Positions 35,979 through 47,885 of a stretch of DNA of 64,000 bases are shown in pieces. Within the stretch, counting starts at the first letter, position 1; every line of letters starts with the position of its first letter. The notes beneath the pieces are model-generated. The model had not been told where the DNA came from. It did no database searches and saw nothing but the letters and a program-made list of their open reading frames with translations. The DNA is from Sodiomyces alkalinus F11 (lineage: Eukaryota; Ascomycota; Sordariomycetes; Glomerellales; Plectosphaerellaceae), in NCBI RefSeq assembly GCF_003711515.1, contig NW_021167088.1, positions 1,719,237 to 1,783,236 of the forward strand, written 5' to 3'. Made by a program: the position numbers and the translations under genes.

Positions 35979-36920
35979 AGCTGCTGGTGTGGAGAGGAAG
36001 AGCAGAGGCTCAGAGAGCTAGGAGAAGCGCCAAGACTGCTCTGGCTAGCGACAACAGTCTTCTCTCCACAAAATTCGACGAAGGACGGCCCTCCTTATAT
36101 CATACCATACTCTCTCCCACGAGACAATGTGTCATACTGTCCTTTCTATCCCGATCGTCATGTTGGTCATTTTCCTCCGAATATTTACAGTGTCTCCGCA
36201 GAGAGACCAGGACGAAACCTGAAAGCCGGTCGATAATGACCCGAAAGCCGAGGTGCGGAGAGAAGAGCGAGTGAGCGACCATCCTTTACTGGATGCGGAT
36301 CCGTTGATCAGGAAAACATCCCCGCTGTCCATTGCTATCTATCCCGACGCAATGTCAGCACAGCTCTGTTGGTGGGGTGAGCCGTCCTGCACGCAGTTGG
36401 ACGACACTGTTAGTGGTCCCGTCTGAGGGCGATATTGGGGTTCGTTTTGGGCACCCCTGTAGGCTGTTTAGTCTTTCTCAACAGCCGACAAGACGGGGCC
36501 TTGGAAGAATGAACGCCAGAGCAATGACCGCGGGGTAAGTAGAGGTCATAGAGCGGGGAGAAAAGGGGGAAAACGTCACATGACAAGAAAACGTCACATG
36601 ACAAGAAAGCTGCACTCGAAATAGGAGCTGCTGAGAGGATCCCGGGCTAATGTTCATTACCCCTGGCCCCCAATTGGAGACACACTCTCACAGTGCCCTC
36701 CTTTTGTTGGCTTGTTGATCGTACTCCAGCCTCTCCCATTTCGCGGATCTATTCAGTTCTCGTCGAAATAGTCTTCTTTACAGTGGCACAATAACAATAT
36801 TGCCCGCCGTCTATGTGCCACCCTACTCCCTGGCTCCCCGATCTTTTCAGCTCCAAAGTCATAAAGTCCGTCGCTGATGTCTCCGTTGTATGGATAATGT
36901 ATCTGCAATATGTTCTTCTT
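35979..36920. other. Intergenic: GH43 promoter side and 3' flank of the alcohol dehydrogenase
   Basis: No gene recognised. The one clear structure is an exact 18-bp duplication at 36573-36608, listed separately. Confidence 0.5.
36573..36608. repeat. Exact 18-bp tandem duplication (ACGTCACATGACAAGAAA)
   Basis: The two copies are identical and adjacent. The unit contains ACGTCA, the CRE/bZIP half-site core, and CACATG, an E-box-like word. It lies about 600 bp upstream of the GH43 start. A regulatory role is only a guess. Confidence 0.8.
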
Positions 36921-38167
36921 CTACACGCCAAATGCATCATCGTAGTTGGTCATGCAGTACCGATAGCGGACCTTGGAAGCGTCGACACCCTGGAACGCCT
37001 TCTTGAGACCCTCGGGACTGATGGGGATCTTCTCAACCCAGGTAAACAGCTTCTTGTCGGCAGCAAGCTGCAGCATTTCCAACGTCTCGCGGCGGCTGCC
37101 GAGATGGGAGCTGCCGATGAAGCACCCGTTGGGGATGAAGTCCTGGTTGCGCACAGTGAAGCCGCCGCCGCCGGGGAGGCCGACGGACACCCACCTGCCG
37201 TGGACGTCGAGCAGGGTCAGGTAGGTGGAGAGGTCGAAGTCCTCGGTCGAGCTGGCGGTGTTGACGATCAGGTCGAAGGTCATCCGGTGCGGCTCGTTCC
37301 ACTGGTCCTCTGCCGTGGCGATGAAGCCGTCGGCGCCCATCTGGAGCGCGTCGGCCTCCTTGGACCGCGACCGCGAGATGGCCCATACTTGGGCGCCGAG
37401 GGCTTTGGCGAAGAGGATGCCGAAGTGGCCGATGCCGCCAATTCCTACAACGCCTACTTTCTTGCCTGGGCCGGCGCCGTTGCGTACTAGGGGGGCGTAG
37501 GCGGTTAGGCCGGCGCATAGCATGGGGGCGGCGATCTCGCTCGGAAGGCTGTCGGGGATCGGAAACACCCTGCGAACCACAATGTTGGGATTTGTACAGA
37601 CATCTTTTGACCTCCGATCACCCGGACAGGGGTCCTAGGGGGGGAAGCGGTCGTAGGACGCTTACCAGTGCTGGTGGGTGCGGACATGAGAAGAATAGCC
37701 GCCCTGCGAAATGGCGCCCGAGTCGGGCCAAGTAGCGCCATAGGTATCGAGCTGGTCTCGGCAGTATGTCTCGTTGTCGTTCTTGCACTGCCTGCAGTTC
37801 AGGCAGGCATAGGACTGGGCGCCGACGCCGACACGGTCGCCTTCCTTGACGAGGGTGACTTTGGGACCGACCTTGATCGCCTTGCCGACGATCTCTGACG
37901 AAATGTTAGTAGAAAGACCGGGGAAAAAAATTTAAAACCAAAAAAATAAACCAACGTACCATGACCAACCGCCAAAGGGTAGGGCTGGGCCCCCCAGTCG
38001 CCGCGGACGGTATGAATGTCACTGGAGCAGACGCCGCAGCACTCAATCTTGATGTCGACGTCGTAGTCGCCAAAGGGCTTGGGGTCGAACTCCTGTTTGT
38101 GGACTTCCTGCCAGGTGTCGGCGCTCTTGACCTGGAAGCCCGTGAATTTGTCGGGGTATGAGGTCAT
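36921..38167 (-). CDS. Zinc-dependent alcohol dehydrogenase, cinnamyl-alcohol/ADH6 type, 361 aa
   Basis: Model: complement(join(36921..37569,37666..37894,37960..38167)). This is a medium-chain dehydrogenase reducing aldehydes with NADPH in the cytosol. The catalytic zinc site is IECCGVCSSDIH and AVGHE (the His-Glu is rebuilt across intron 1). The structural zinc loop is CLNCRQCKNDNETYC, spacing C-x2-C-x2-C-x7-C. The cofactor loop is VGIGGIGHFG, followed by SRSRSKEADALQMGADGF, where the Ser/Arg-rich turn favours NADPH. Start MTSYPDKFTGF and end MTNYDDAFGV are usual for fungal CAD/ADH6 proteins. Three exons with canonical GT-AG introns join in frame (TG|G rebuilds Trp). Likely role: detoxification of aromatic or aliphatic aldehydes; actual substrate unknown. 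Confidence 0.93.
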
Positions 38168-39090
38168 GGTGGTGTCGTGGTGTCGTGGGCAGACGGTTGC
38201 GAGTCGATTGAACGAGGAAGAACGACAAAGCAAAGAAAGAAGACAGATTGGATGTTCCAGAGAAATGAAAAGCTCGTGCGCCGGAGAGAACGGGGGAGAA
38301 GGGGGAGACCAGAGGGGAGGACGGTATAGAAGAGGAAAAGCAGCATCGTCCTCCCTCCTTCCTCCTCCCATCTCTCAACACCAATTCTCCCCCGCCCACT
38401 TTACCCCCCACCATCGTCATGCTGACCCATTTCCTCTTTCCTCGCCCTCTCACCCGCATTGGCATCACAGCAATGCCGTGGGGCGGCGCCGGCGTAACGA
38501 TGAGAGGGGCAGGACGACATAGGCTCTCCCCATCTGGCGGGATAACTGGGCCGGGAACGGGGCCTTTATTTTTTTAGCGGACAAGACCAGAAGCATAGTG
38601 GGATGGGCGCGTCGACTTTGGACTGGCGATTTCAACCGTCGGGTACGGCAAAGGACGGCGATTGGTTGGGAATGAGAATTCCCCGGCGAATTTTCCGAGG
38701 GTTACGCCGATTTCTCCGTCAATGGGGAGGGAGGTGGAGGAGGTGTGGGTTCGCAGTCGAGACTAGGGAGCAAAATGGGGATGATGGGAACAGGAGAGAC
38801 AAATGGTGTCTGTTATATTCGAGGGCAGTCTTCTGGTGCGACGGTTTCTTCAATTTGTCACTTGCACGCCGAGATCCATGGGCATTGTTCTGAGATCTCG
38901 ATATGGACTCTTTCTTTTCGACCAGCTCGTCCAGTGGAGAATTTCGAATTTCTTCTCAGGCACGGGTTTTCGCCTGCTCCCGGCCCGATAGCGACCCGAC
39001 AAATGACAAACCCATCGTGTTGCTGTTTTCTATTCTGTCTTTTTTTCTTCTTTTTTCCCTTTCCCTTGCCTTCCGTTTTGTTTCTCTCTT
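38168..39090. other. Intergenic; no gene seen
   Basis: This is the promoter region of the alcohol dehydrogenase and the 3' flank of the small membrane protein. CT-rich stretches lie at 38345-38450 and 39035-39100. Nothing coding recognised. Confidence 0.5.
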
Positions 39091-39558
39091 TCAGGCCCGC
39101 TTCTTTGTGGTTTGCACCTTGCTCCTCATACCGACTCCCGACAGAAAAGCGATCCGAACAGCGGCGGCGAAGTACACGTAGGGGATGTTCCCCCAGTCAA
39201 TGGCGTTCCAGGCGGAGACGTCGTAGTAAATGGACGGGCCGAGAGCACGGACGGTGTAGAGATGACCAAAGTCGGCGATCAGCAGGACGAAGAGGAAGGC
39301 GCGCCAGACCCGCAGGTCGGCGGTGCACCGCAGGACGAGGGCTTCGCTGAGGGCGAAGGCGAGGTATAGGTTGCCCAGCTGGGACAGGGCAATCTCGGTG
39401 CCCAGCGGGACGGTGGGGGAAGGAGCCGAGGCGGCGTGGGTGAGGTGGAGATATTTGTCGGGGCGGAAGTGGGCGTAGAAGGCGCCGACGGCGGTGGCGA
39501 TGGGTTCGATGAGGAGGAAGAAGATGCGGTAGGCGAGCGGGAGGTTGGTGCCCGCCAT
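39091..39558 (-). CDS. Small four-helix membrane protein, DUF7704-like, 155 aa
   Basis: Single exon from ATG at 39558 (MAGTNLPLAYRIFFLLIEP). An ATG 51 bp further upstream is in frame, but MAGTNLP fits the start usual in this family better. Four hydrophobic helices are visible: IFFLLIEPIATAVGAFYAHF, a second around ALSQLGNLYLAFALSEALVL, WRAFLFVLLIADFGHLYTV, and NIPYVYFAAAVRIAFLSGVG. The EP in the first helix, the LADxGH-like IADFGH and the final Arg-rich helix are what I recall of the fungal DUF7704 family. The function of that family is unknown. It ends in a basic tail (RSKVQTTKKRA). Confidence 0.72.
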   Translation of the reverse strand: MAGTNLPLAYRIFFLLIEPIATAVGAFYAHFRPDKYLHLTHAASAPSPTVPLGTEIALSQLGNLYLAFALSEALVLRCTADLRVWRAFLFVLLIADFGHLYTVRALGPSIYYDVSAWNAIDWGNIPYVYFAAAVRIAFLSGVGMRSKVQTTKKRA

Positions 39559-41574
39559 GTTTGGTCGTTTCGTTGTCTTCCGACTGGAATTCTCATATCT
39601 AGAGGTCATATGTCAGGCTGCTGGTCGAGGAGTGCTGGCACAGAGGGGGGCTTTCCGCCGTGGAAGGACGTACGAAAATAGGACAGACCAAATCGACTTG
39701 TGGAAGAGAAAGGAAAGGTAGCGAGTATGGAGTAGACGGGAGTTTGAAGCTATTTAATAAGAACTGTACCGGTAAAACCTCGACAATCTGGCATTAGGTA
39801 CGGATGCTTCATACCTTAGGGTACGGAGTACAGCGGTGTATTCGTACCTTTTGGGGACATTCCACTTTACCGCCATACCCAAAATTATCGTCGCCTAAGA
39901 ATACCTTAAGGTAACTTCGGAGGGCCTCTTATGTTGATGACTAATCATATGTAAAGATGCCACAACTTCGTGTCTGGGCAATGGATACAATGCTGCTGTG
40001 TCACCACCAAGCAAGTACTATCTCGAAGCCACGAATAACACCCCCTTATCTGCTGCAATGTCCATTAGTGCGAAGCGAAGTGCGTGAGAACCAAGGGCTT
40101 TGCTTTTACTGCGCACGTTTTACTCTACTGAGAGTGCCCTGGCCTAACTCGCGGACATACCTACTATACGTGTCGTAGAGCTCGGCTGATCTGCTGAGGT
40201 AGCGATGATATCCTTGTGGATGTCCACGCGGGAAGCGGTCATCGGCTAAAACGCAATCATTCATTTTCGCCGACTGACCGACCTTCATTCCTCGTGAGAT
40301 GGCCTGGTAATAATGTGTCCTCCGTAGTTCGCTGTACTTCGTACTCGGCCCTGTTGTCCACCGCCCTTTTTTGTGGCAAGGACATACGGATTCTTCCTTT
40401 CCTTTCTTGGAAAGGACGGGCGTTCCACTTGCTCAGGTCATGCCTTATTATGGACCCAAGTCACTCCACATTCGTGACCTCTGCGAAGGTACACGACATG
40501 TTTCAGCTGGTGTTTTTGCCACCACGTGTACGAAGAAGTACTTAGCTCGACTTAAAGTACCGCTATTAAGTGTCCCTGGTACTTTTAAATGTTGTTCTCG
40601 CAGTTGCGCTGGCGGTACCGTATCCATGCTATGTGGCGGTTCTCTGTACTCTTTCCGTACCTTGCCATAAACACCAGACACAATTACTTAGTGCCTGCTA
40701 CCCCTGGTGTCAAGACTGTACACTACACGATAGTGTACTCCCTTCGCGGCCCCAACTTCATACGCTACGGGAGTCCCGAACACGGAAAAATACACTTACC
40801 GGTATTCGGCCACCGTCCTAACTTCGATTTCGAAAGATAGGGGTCTAGAGGACAGACTGCTGAAAAGGGACGAGATAGTCAGGGAAATGTGCTAAAAAGG
40901 CGAAAACGGCCGCTGATCCGACGGGAGCAAACTCTTCGCTTTCCCCCTTCCATCCACACTCCGCGGACTCCGATCTCCCCGTCAAGCCATCTCACCATCC
41001 GACCCGTCGTCCATCCACCCAACCAGCCCATCGAAAAACGAAAACCCCTGAACCACCCGACCCGCCGACCGAGACCGAGACCCCTGATTTGGAAAAGGAG
41101 GGTGGCAGAAAAATCAACAAAGAAAGGGGGAAGGAAGAAAAAACAATCATAATAAAGAGAAGGCGGCAAGACGTCTGTCTGGTGGCAGACTCCACGCCAA
41201 GTACTACCCCCGGATTCCAGGACCCTCGTCGGCTTGGATCTCTCCCATGTCCCTTGCGCTTTAGGTGCATTGTTGATTATATTTATTTTTCTTCTTTTTC
41301 TCCTCTCTTCTCTTCTTTTTCTGATCATTTTTCTTTCTTTTCTGATTTCTTTTCTATCCTCATCCCTCCGCTGCTTCTCATCTGAGCATCTCCTCTTCAA
41401 AGTTACATTCTCTTCGGTCCTCCAGGAAGCCTATGCCACGAGGGAAGGACTAAGGACTTTGGACTTTACCAGAGCATTCTGCTCGTCTCGGAAGCTTTCC
41501 CACGTGCGAACACAAACCGACGAAAACGAACCGACAAAAACGACCGACAACAAAAACCTGGACAAGCCACCATC
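39559..41574. other. Intergenic, about 2 kb; no gene seen
   Basis: No frame resembles a protein family. The last 300 bp (41270-41574) are pyrimidine-rich (TTTTTCTTCTTTTTCTCC...) and then contain ACCGACAAAAACGA-like words. This is consistent with the promoter and leader of the F-box gene. Confidence 0.5.
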
Positions 41575-44024
41575 ATGTCCAAACATCAGCATGCATCCCC
41601 CGTGACCCACAGGCTCCATCACGAGACTGCCATCGTCGACGATGACTCCGATCTTTCTCTCTCCCATTCCGCCCTTGATCCCGACCTCTTCTCTTCCGCC
41701 GACAATATCAATAACAACAATGATAATACCCTTCGCGAACCTCTCGCCTCGGCATTCAACCACGCGCGTCTCCGAAGCAAGAGCCACTCCCTCGTTTTCA
41801 AGCGACGACCGCAGCTTTCGCTGTCCTTCAACCCATCCTCTTCCGCCCTTGCTCCCGACGACAGCCTCCAAGACGGTGTACAACGCCTCTCCCTCCAACC
41901 TACCGACGCGCTTCCTCCTCGCCATAACCAACGCCGGCCCGGCCACGGCCAGGACGGCCAGGGCAGCCACGGTCACGGCCAAAGCCGCATCTCGGGCACC
42001 AATGAACACGACGGCCGCATAAAGGGCCTAATCCGCCGCGCCTCCATGTCCCTAAAGGGCTTCGTGCACCACTCCAAGAGACACTCCGTTGCCCAACTGT
42101 CGAGCAGCGTCGACGTTGGCAGCAGTCTGGATCACCTTACCCCCTCGAGACCCTCCACCTCGACTTCCCATCCTACCTGGCACCGTCGCTTGCGCCAGGC
42201 CGCCAGCTTCCGCCATACACGGACCTCCCATGGTTCCGCCGACGCCCAAGCCCCTCGTTTCGATCGCTTCGAACGCTTCGAACACCCGGACGCTTTCCTC
42301 AACATGCCTTTGCCAGGATACGGCTCTGAGCCGCCCATCATTCCCGAACACACCGGTGCCGGCGCTAAGGCCGCCGTTGCCGCCGCCGCCGCCGCCGCCG
42401 CTGCCGCTTCTGGTGCTGCCGGCGGTTGGAATGAGCACTGCAAGAGCGATCGCGAGAGCGGCATAGGCATCGCCATCACCGTATCCGCCAACGAGGCCGA
42501 CGCCGCCGCCGCCGCCACGCCTTCCCATCTGAAGCAGGATGCCAACATCAGCCGCGTCGACTTCATCTCCGACCTGCCACCCGAGCTCTCCATCCAGATT
42601 CTGGCTTACCTCGACGCCGCCTGCCTGGCCTCCGCTTCCCTCGTGTCGCGCCGCTGGGACGGCATCGTGAGGAATCGACACGTCTGGAAGGATGCCTTCC
42701 TCAGAGCCAAGACCGGTACCTACGCTACCGGCCGCCCTATCGAGCCTGGGTCCTCTCAGGGTGTGCCTGCCTTGACGGCCGAGGTCGACTGGAGAAAGGT
42801 CTACCAGGTTAAGCAGCAGCTGGACCGTAGCTGGCGCGAGGGCAAGGCTAGGCCTGTTTACCTGAATGGTCATCTCGACAGCATCTACTGTCTCCAGTTT
42901 GACGAGTATGTTACTCCGTGGTTTTTTTCTTCTTTGTTTCTTCCCTTTTTTCCCCTCCTTCGTCGCTTTCTTTTGGTTCATCTCACCGCCCCCTCAACCC
43001 AAATCATTCTCTGTGGACCACCCAGCTAATCGCCTCCATCTGCTCTAGGTCCAAGATCGTCACCGGTTCCCGCGATAGGACTATCCGTATCTGGGATATG
43101 CACACCTTCGAATGTCGCCTCGTCATCGGTCCGCCCGACATTGTGAACAGCCCCTCGCTCCTCCTCGACGCCGAAGGCCAACCTGTCCACCACGCCGTCC
43201 TCCCCGATGGTACACATACCGCCCCCTCGATGCCCGACGTCGCCACCTTTCCCATGCATCACCAAGCCTCCATCCTGTGCCTACAATACGACGACCGCAT
43301 CTTGGTGACCGGCTCGTCCGACTCGACGTGCATTGTCTACTCGGTCCCCGACGGTTACCGCCCCCTCCGCCGGCTGCGGGCGCACACGGCGGCGGTGCTC
43401 GACCTGGCCTTCGACGACCGCCACATCGTGACCTGCTCCAAGGACGTGACCATCTGCGTGTGGGACCGCGAGACGGGCACCCTCCTGCGCCGGCTGTGCG
43501 GGCACGCCGGGCCCGTCAACGCCGTGCAGCTCCGCGGCAACACCATCGTCAGCTGCAGCGGCGACTTCCGCGTCAAGCTGTGGAACGTCGACACGGGCAA
43601 GAACATCCGCGAGTTCGTCGGCCACACCAAGGGCCTGGCCTGCAGCCAGTTCACCCAGGACGGCCGCTACGTCGCCTCCGCGGGCAACGACAAGGTCATC
43701 CGCGTCTGGGACGCCAACACGGGCGACTGCGTGCGCGAGATCCAGGCCCACGACGGCCTCGTACGCAGCCTGCACGTCGACTCCGTCTCGGGACGCCTCG
43801 TCAGCGGGAGCTACGACACCGACATTAAGGTCTTCGATATGGAGTCGGGCCGCCAGATGCTGGATTTCCCCAGGTGGCATGCCAGCTGGGTCCTCAGCGC
43901 CAAGAGCGATTACCGCCGCATCGTCAGCACGGGGCAGGACCCCAAGATTCTGATTATGGACTTTGGTGCGGATATTGACGGCATCGAGATGCTCGAGAGT
44001 CCCCGGGTCGGTGGACTCGCCTGA
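41575..44024 (+). CDS. F-box/WD40 protein, SCF ubiquitin-ligase receptor, 768 aa
   Basis: Model: join(41575..42905,43049..44024). The first 325 residues are low-complexity: Ser/His-rich, with a poly-Ala run of about 11 (GCC repeats near 42375-42410). An F-box follows at about 329-370 (FISDLPPELSIQILAYLDAACLASASLVSRRW), then seven WD40 blades from about residue 430 (NGHLDSIYCLQFDE, IVTGSRDRTIRIWD, ILVTGSSDSTCIVY, HIVTCSKDVTICVWD, TIVSCSGDFRVKLWN, YVASAGNDKVIRVWD, RLVSGSYDTDIKVFD). The intron (42906-43048) splits blade 1 and rebuilds GAG-TCC. The F-box binds Skp1 and the propeller binds phosphorylated substrates. The layout resembles Neurospora FWD-1, the beta-TrCP-like receptor for clock protein FRQ, and other fungal F-box/WD proteins; which ortholog it is cannot be settled here. 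Confidence 0.9.
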
Positions 44025-45222
44025 AGGGGACATGGCCAATTGTCTTCTGGCCATTCAATCTCTCTGGTGACGGTGTGACTCGAGTGATCCCGACCGCCCA
44101 GCTCCACCACCATGGCCCTCTATATCCTCACACATTTTTGTTTTCTATTTTGGATTTCATCTGAATTTTTATTAAAAAAATTCGTCTTGTCTTTCTGTTT
44201 TTACTTTTTAACTTCAAGATATGCGACGGCGTTTGGTCTTCTTACGTCCACCCCCGAACCTCCTGGTACTGATCGTAACGGAAGCGATCTGACATCCAGC
44301 GCCCAAGGGGGAATTTTCCAGTGTGTCTTCGACATAGCGATTTCTCTTGTCCTTTATTTCTTCTTTACTATATTGTGATTTTCCATGTTGGCCACTTTTG
44401 TTCACTTATGCTGTCCATCGTTCAGATCTTTCTGTCCACCACTTTGGTTAGAGTACTGGTCCATGGGATAGAGCATTAGACCCCTGGCCAGTCTGCCTTG
44501 TTGGGTACATAGTCTCGATATGTGTTGCCCTGGTTAGATTCTAGATTCTCTTGGAATGATAGAGTCAGGGATACCATGCATCGTTGGAAACGCTTTTGGA
44601 TTGTTGAGCGAGCGCAGTGGTGAGAATACCGGATAGACAGAGAGACACGGACGGATTCTTAGATCTGCATAAACATATAGTAGCCAGGACGGGAATTCCC
44701 TAGAGGTGAAGAAGGAGAAGTCTATAGATTTCTAGACATCAAGCCATATATTCCTGTTCTTGAAGACGACTTGACTGCCATAGGGCGAATGTAACTTGAC
44801 GAAGATGGCGGAGTTGAAAATCGATCCCACCACGTAGATGGTCATGGCAAAGTACTCGGTCACCAGCAACCATGGAAGGTAAGGTAGCATTGATACAACT
44901 TTCAAGGTTCGCCGACTACCTTAATCCGCATGGCTGCATAGCAGTTGAGATTGAGAACTGGGAGATACCTAGATACATGACATGGCATGGGCAAATGTAC
45001 ATGCATGTATGTAACGTATCCTATTACCAAGACCCAAGACAGGTACTACCAAGAACCAAACAATCAACGCTTTGATGCCGGTTCCGCGAATTCCATCCGC
45101 TTGGGCTCATGAAAGTACCTACCTACCTACCTTATCTCTTTTTCATTGCACAAGAAAAACGCGGAATAACGCCGTCATCCTACATGCAGTCTCGACTCTC
45201 TCAACCATCGCCGGATCTTTCC
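44025..45222. other. Intergenic; no gene seen
   Basis: This is the 3' region of the F-box/WD40 gene and the upstream region of the next plus-strand gene. TACCTACCTACCTTA words lie near 45117-45135. No coding frame recognised. Confidence 0.5.
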
Positions 45223-46466
45223 ATGAGCCACCTGCATCAGCCCGCCGAGTCTACCAAGTCCATACCTGAGGCACGCGTGGGGTTGCCGCCAGAATCCTCA
45301 CCCAGGCGCGGTCTTCTCTCGAGTCCTGACTTTGCCGCAATCAGCAACACAGCTGGCAAAGGAGGTAGAGGGGAGCTAGGAGAGCCAGGAGAGCCGCCTT
45401 CAATCAATTCGCTCCTCCGTAGCCACTGTAGGGCCCGCCTCTATGTCCCTCCTATCGCCTGGGCCGCCCTTCAATTGGACCTCCTTGGATGCCGGTTCGC
45501 CAAGGTCAAGGGACCACGGAGTCCACCGACCCCGAGCCAGGAGAATAGAGGAGACTTGGATCCTCAATGCAGGAAAGATGACCAGCGCCAAACGGCCATT
45601 CGGAATGCGAGGTACCTTCGGGCTCTGGGTACACTAGAGTTCAAGAGGGCTGCAATGCTGAGTGTTCTTGCATACTTTGACATGGTTCCCGTGCAGTGAG
45701 TATCATAGATCTATTTGCATCTCCGTTCTTCCTTTCAGCATGGCCGTCTCCCACGTCTAATCCTTCGGACTACTTACCACCACTCAGGCCAGAGCTACCC
45801 TTCCGCTTCAAAGGGCAGGTTGTCAGTATCATGCGCACGGATAATGCCTTTTCTCTTCCCGGCTCCGCGCGTCCAAAGCTAGCTTATATCGACCTCGACA
45901 CTATTTCCGCTCTCTGAGAGAGATTCATCCGAGGCCCTCGTCTTAAGACCCATACCAACCGGGTCAATTGGCCCATGATAAGCCTGAGGCAAAAGAGGTT
46001 GCGCAGCATTCACCCCATAAAAAAGGCGAGAGATCCATACATCATGGCTCTTCTGATTGCACTGGCCCAGGCGCAACGACTGGAACATGGAAACCCGACA
46101 CAGACGGTGGGAACAGGCTCGGGGCCGCAGGCTACGGAAGCAAATCCCACTCCCTTCAAGGTGGGTAGGGCTTGTTCAGCAACTTCAGCTCTCTCCCTCC
46201 CTCTTTCCCCCCCCCCTTTTTTTTTTGGCCCCACAAACACCACTAAGACATCTGTCGCAAAGGTCCAGGTTCTCGCCCTTGATGATGGAGCCGTACCAGC
46301 CAGCATTTATGTCTACACCGCTCGCATGCCGTCTAGCTTCCTCGATAAGCTAGACAGACCGTCGGACTGCATACCTAGTCCTCCTCTCCGTGCCTCGTTC
46401 CAGCGCCTCTCCCTCAGGGTGCCGGAGGAATTCGTAGACAAGCTAGCCTACCTTTTGGCATCATGA
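45223..46466 (+). pseudogene. Fungal hypothetical protein gene with one in-frame TGA; probable pseudogene
   Basis: Model: join(45223..45695,45788..46160,46263..46466), starting MSHLHQPAES; an in-frame ATG at 45184 is an alternative. Exon 1 has LLSSPDFAAISNTAGKG, LYVPPIAWAALQLDLLGCR and LRALGTLEFKRAAMLSVLAY. Exon 2 has LPFRFKGQVV, KLAYIDLDTISAL, then TGA (45915-45917), then in the same frame ERFIRGPRL, NRVNWP and HPIKKARDPYIMALLIALAQ. Exon 3 has VQVLALDDG, ASIYVYTARMPSSFLDKLD and ends VDKLAYLLAS. Both introns have fungal donors (GTGAGT, GTGGGT) and join in frame. The two halves flanking the TGA read as one protein, so TGA most simply replaces CGA (Arg). Function of the family unknown. The TGA could instead lie in an unrecognised intron, or be a sequencing error. 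Confidence 0.65.
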
Positions 46467-47564
46467 TCGTGAATGGACTATTCTAACAGTCAAGGGTCTG
46501 CTATGCGCGACATCTCTAGATTCCCATGTCAAAGACGGCAACGACTACCACCACCGGATCATTTCCGTCCAAGATGGTTATTAACTGCCCCGCGTTGAGA
46601 TGTGGCGGGGATGCTGCATCGTGCAAGTCGGGAGTGGTTGCAGGTATCCTAGAGTAACATCGCGACGGAGTCAATGCCTATGTTATCTCGTCGGCACTTT
46701 ATAGGAGAGGGGGACGTTATGATCCGACTTGTTTTGAAAAGACAACCCAGGATACGCCGCATTGATGGAGTATTACCTAGCTTCATGTTGGGTGTGATCA
46801 CAAGCCCTTCCCGCGCCGGGTAACGGGACCTTGTGCTCGTGCTAGGTGCTGGGGAGAGACGAGAAGGGCCGAAGCGGCGAGGCCGTGCTGGCCGTGCTGG
46901 TCGGGCGGTTGTGGTCATTAGTCGTGCGCATCAATGCCCGCGTCTCGCTATTGGTCCTGCTGGATCTGGTGTGGTATTGGGCGTCCCTATGATGGATGGG
47001 GTGGTGGGAAATAGGGGGTGCTGGCCTAGTCGTAGACGTGGTCACGAGGAAAGGAAAGAGTGCAACGCTTGGTTCCCGACTCCTAGGTATACATCAAGTC
47101 GAACGCAAAGGCAGTGGCAAAGGCGTGTGGGAGTTTGATTTTATTGGAATTTTTATGCCGACCAACCCCCCCCTTTCGTTTACTCGCCTGTTATTAATGA
47201 AGCTGAATCGCTAGACGATGCATGGTATGATACGGTACTCACGATTCTGAGACTCGAAGTTGGTTGGCGGCAAGAAGAATCGAGCCCGAATAAAGCATCA
47301 CGGTGTATTGTGTCTTGGTTGGTTCTAGCCTCGTTATATCTGCGACAACACCATACCTGCGGCAGCGAGGGGAGATTCCACTGTATGGAAATAGAGAAGG
47401 CTCCGGGATACCTCGGAATATTCTTCTCTTCGCAGTGGGTTCGTTCCCCGGATTCCTTTCGGTAACGCGCTGTCGATCTCGAAATAGGTTCTGGACTCAT
47501 TCATCCGGTGCGGAGCTTCAGGGCCAATGAATTGGTTTGTTAATTCCTGTAGCTAATTAATCTG

Positions 47565-47885
47565 GAGTGGCCGTCTTCCGCCCCCCCCCCGTTCCGTCTT
47601 CTGGGTTGACTTAAACTCTTTCTGGATTTAAAACCCCACTATTTCTCCACTACCCGAAAATAGGTAGGTTTCGCAGGTACTCTAATATAAGTAGATGGAA
47701 CGCGTATAAGGAACGAAGAAGGCCTCCACGAAGGCCCTCCACGATAAAAGGAACCCTAGCCCTGAGGAAATATACCTAGGTATTTTCGGGTAGTAGAGAA
47801 ATAGTGGATTTTTGATCCAGAAAGAGTTTAAGTCAACCCGGAAGACGGGACCGGGGGGGGGGGGAGGGGCGGAAGACGGGCACTC
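47565..47885. mobile_element. MITE-like element, 321 bp, with about 100-bp terminal inverted repeats
   Basis: The left arm (47565-47670) and the reverse complement of the right arm (about 47775-47885) match over about 100 bp. Shared features are GAGTGGCCGTCTTCCG against GAGTGCCCGTCTTCCG at the tips, then a C-rich run, CCGTCTTC, GGGTTGACTTAAACTCTTTC, TGGAT, CCACTATTTCTC and ACTACCCGAAAATA. The centre is about 100 bp and codes for nothing. No clear target-site duplication is seen. This is the structure of a non-autonomous DNA transposon (foldback or MITE). No transposase with matching ends is visible in the window. Confidence 0.85.
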
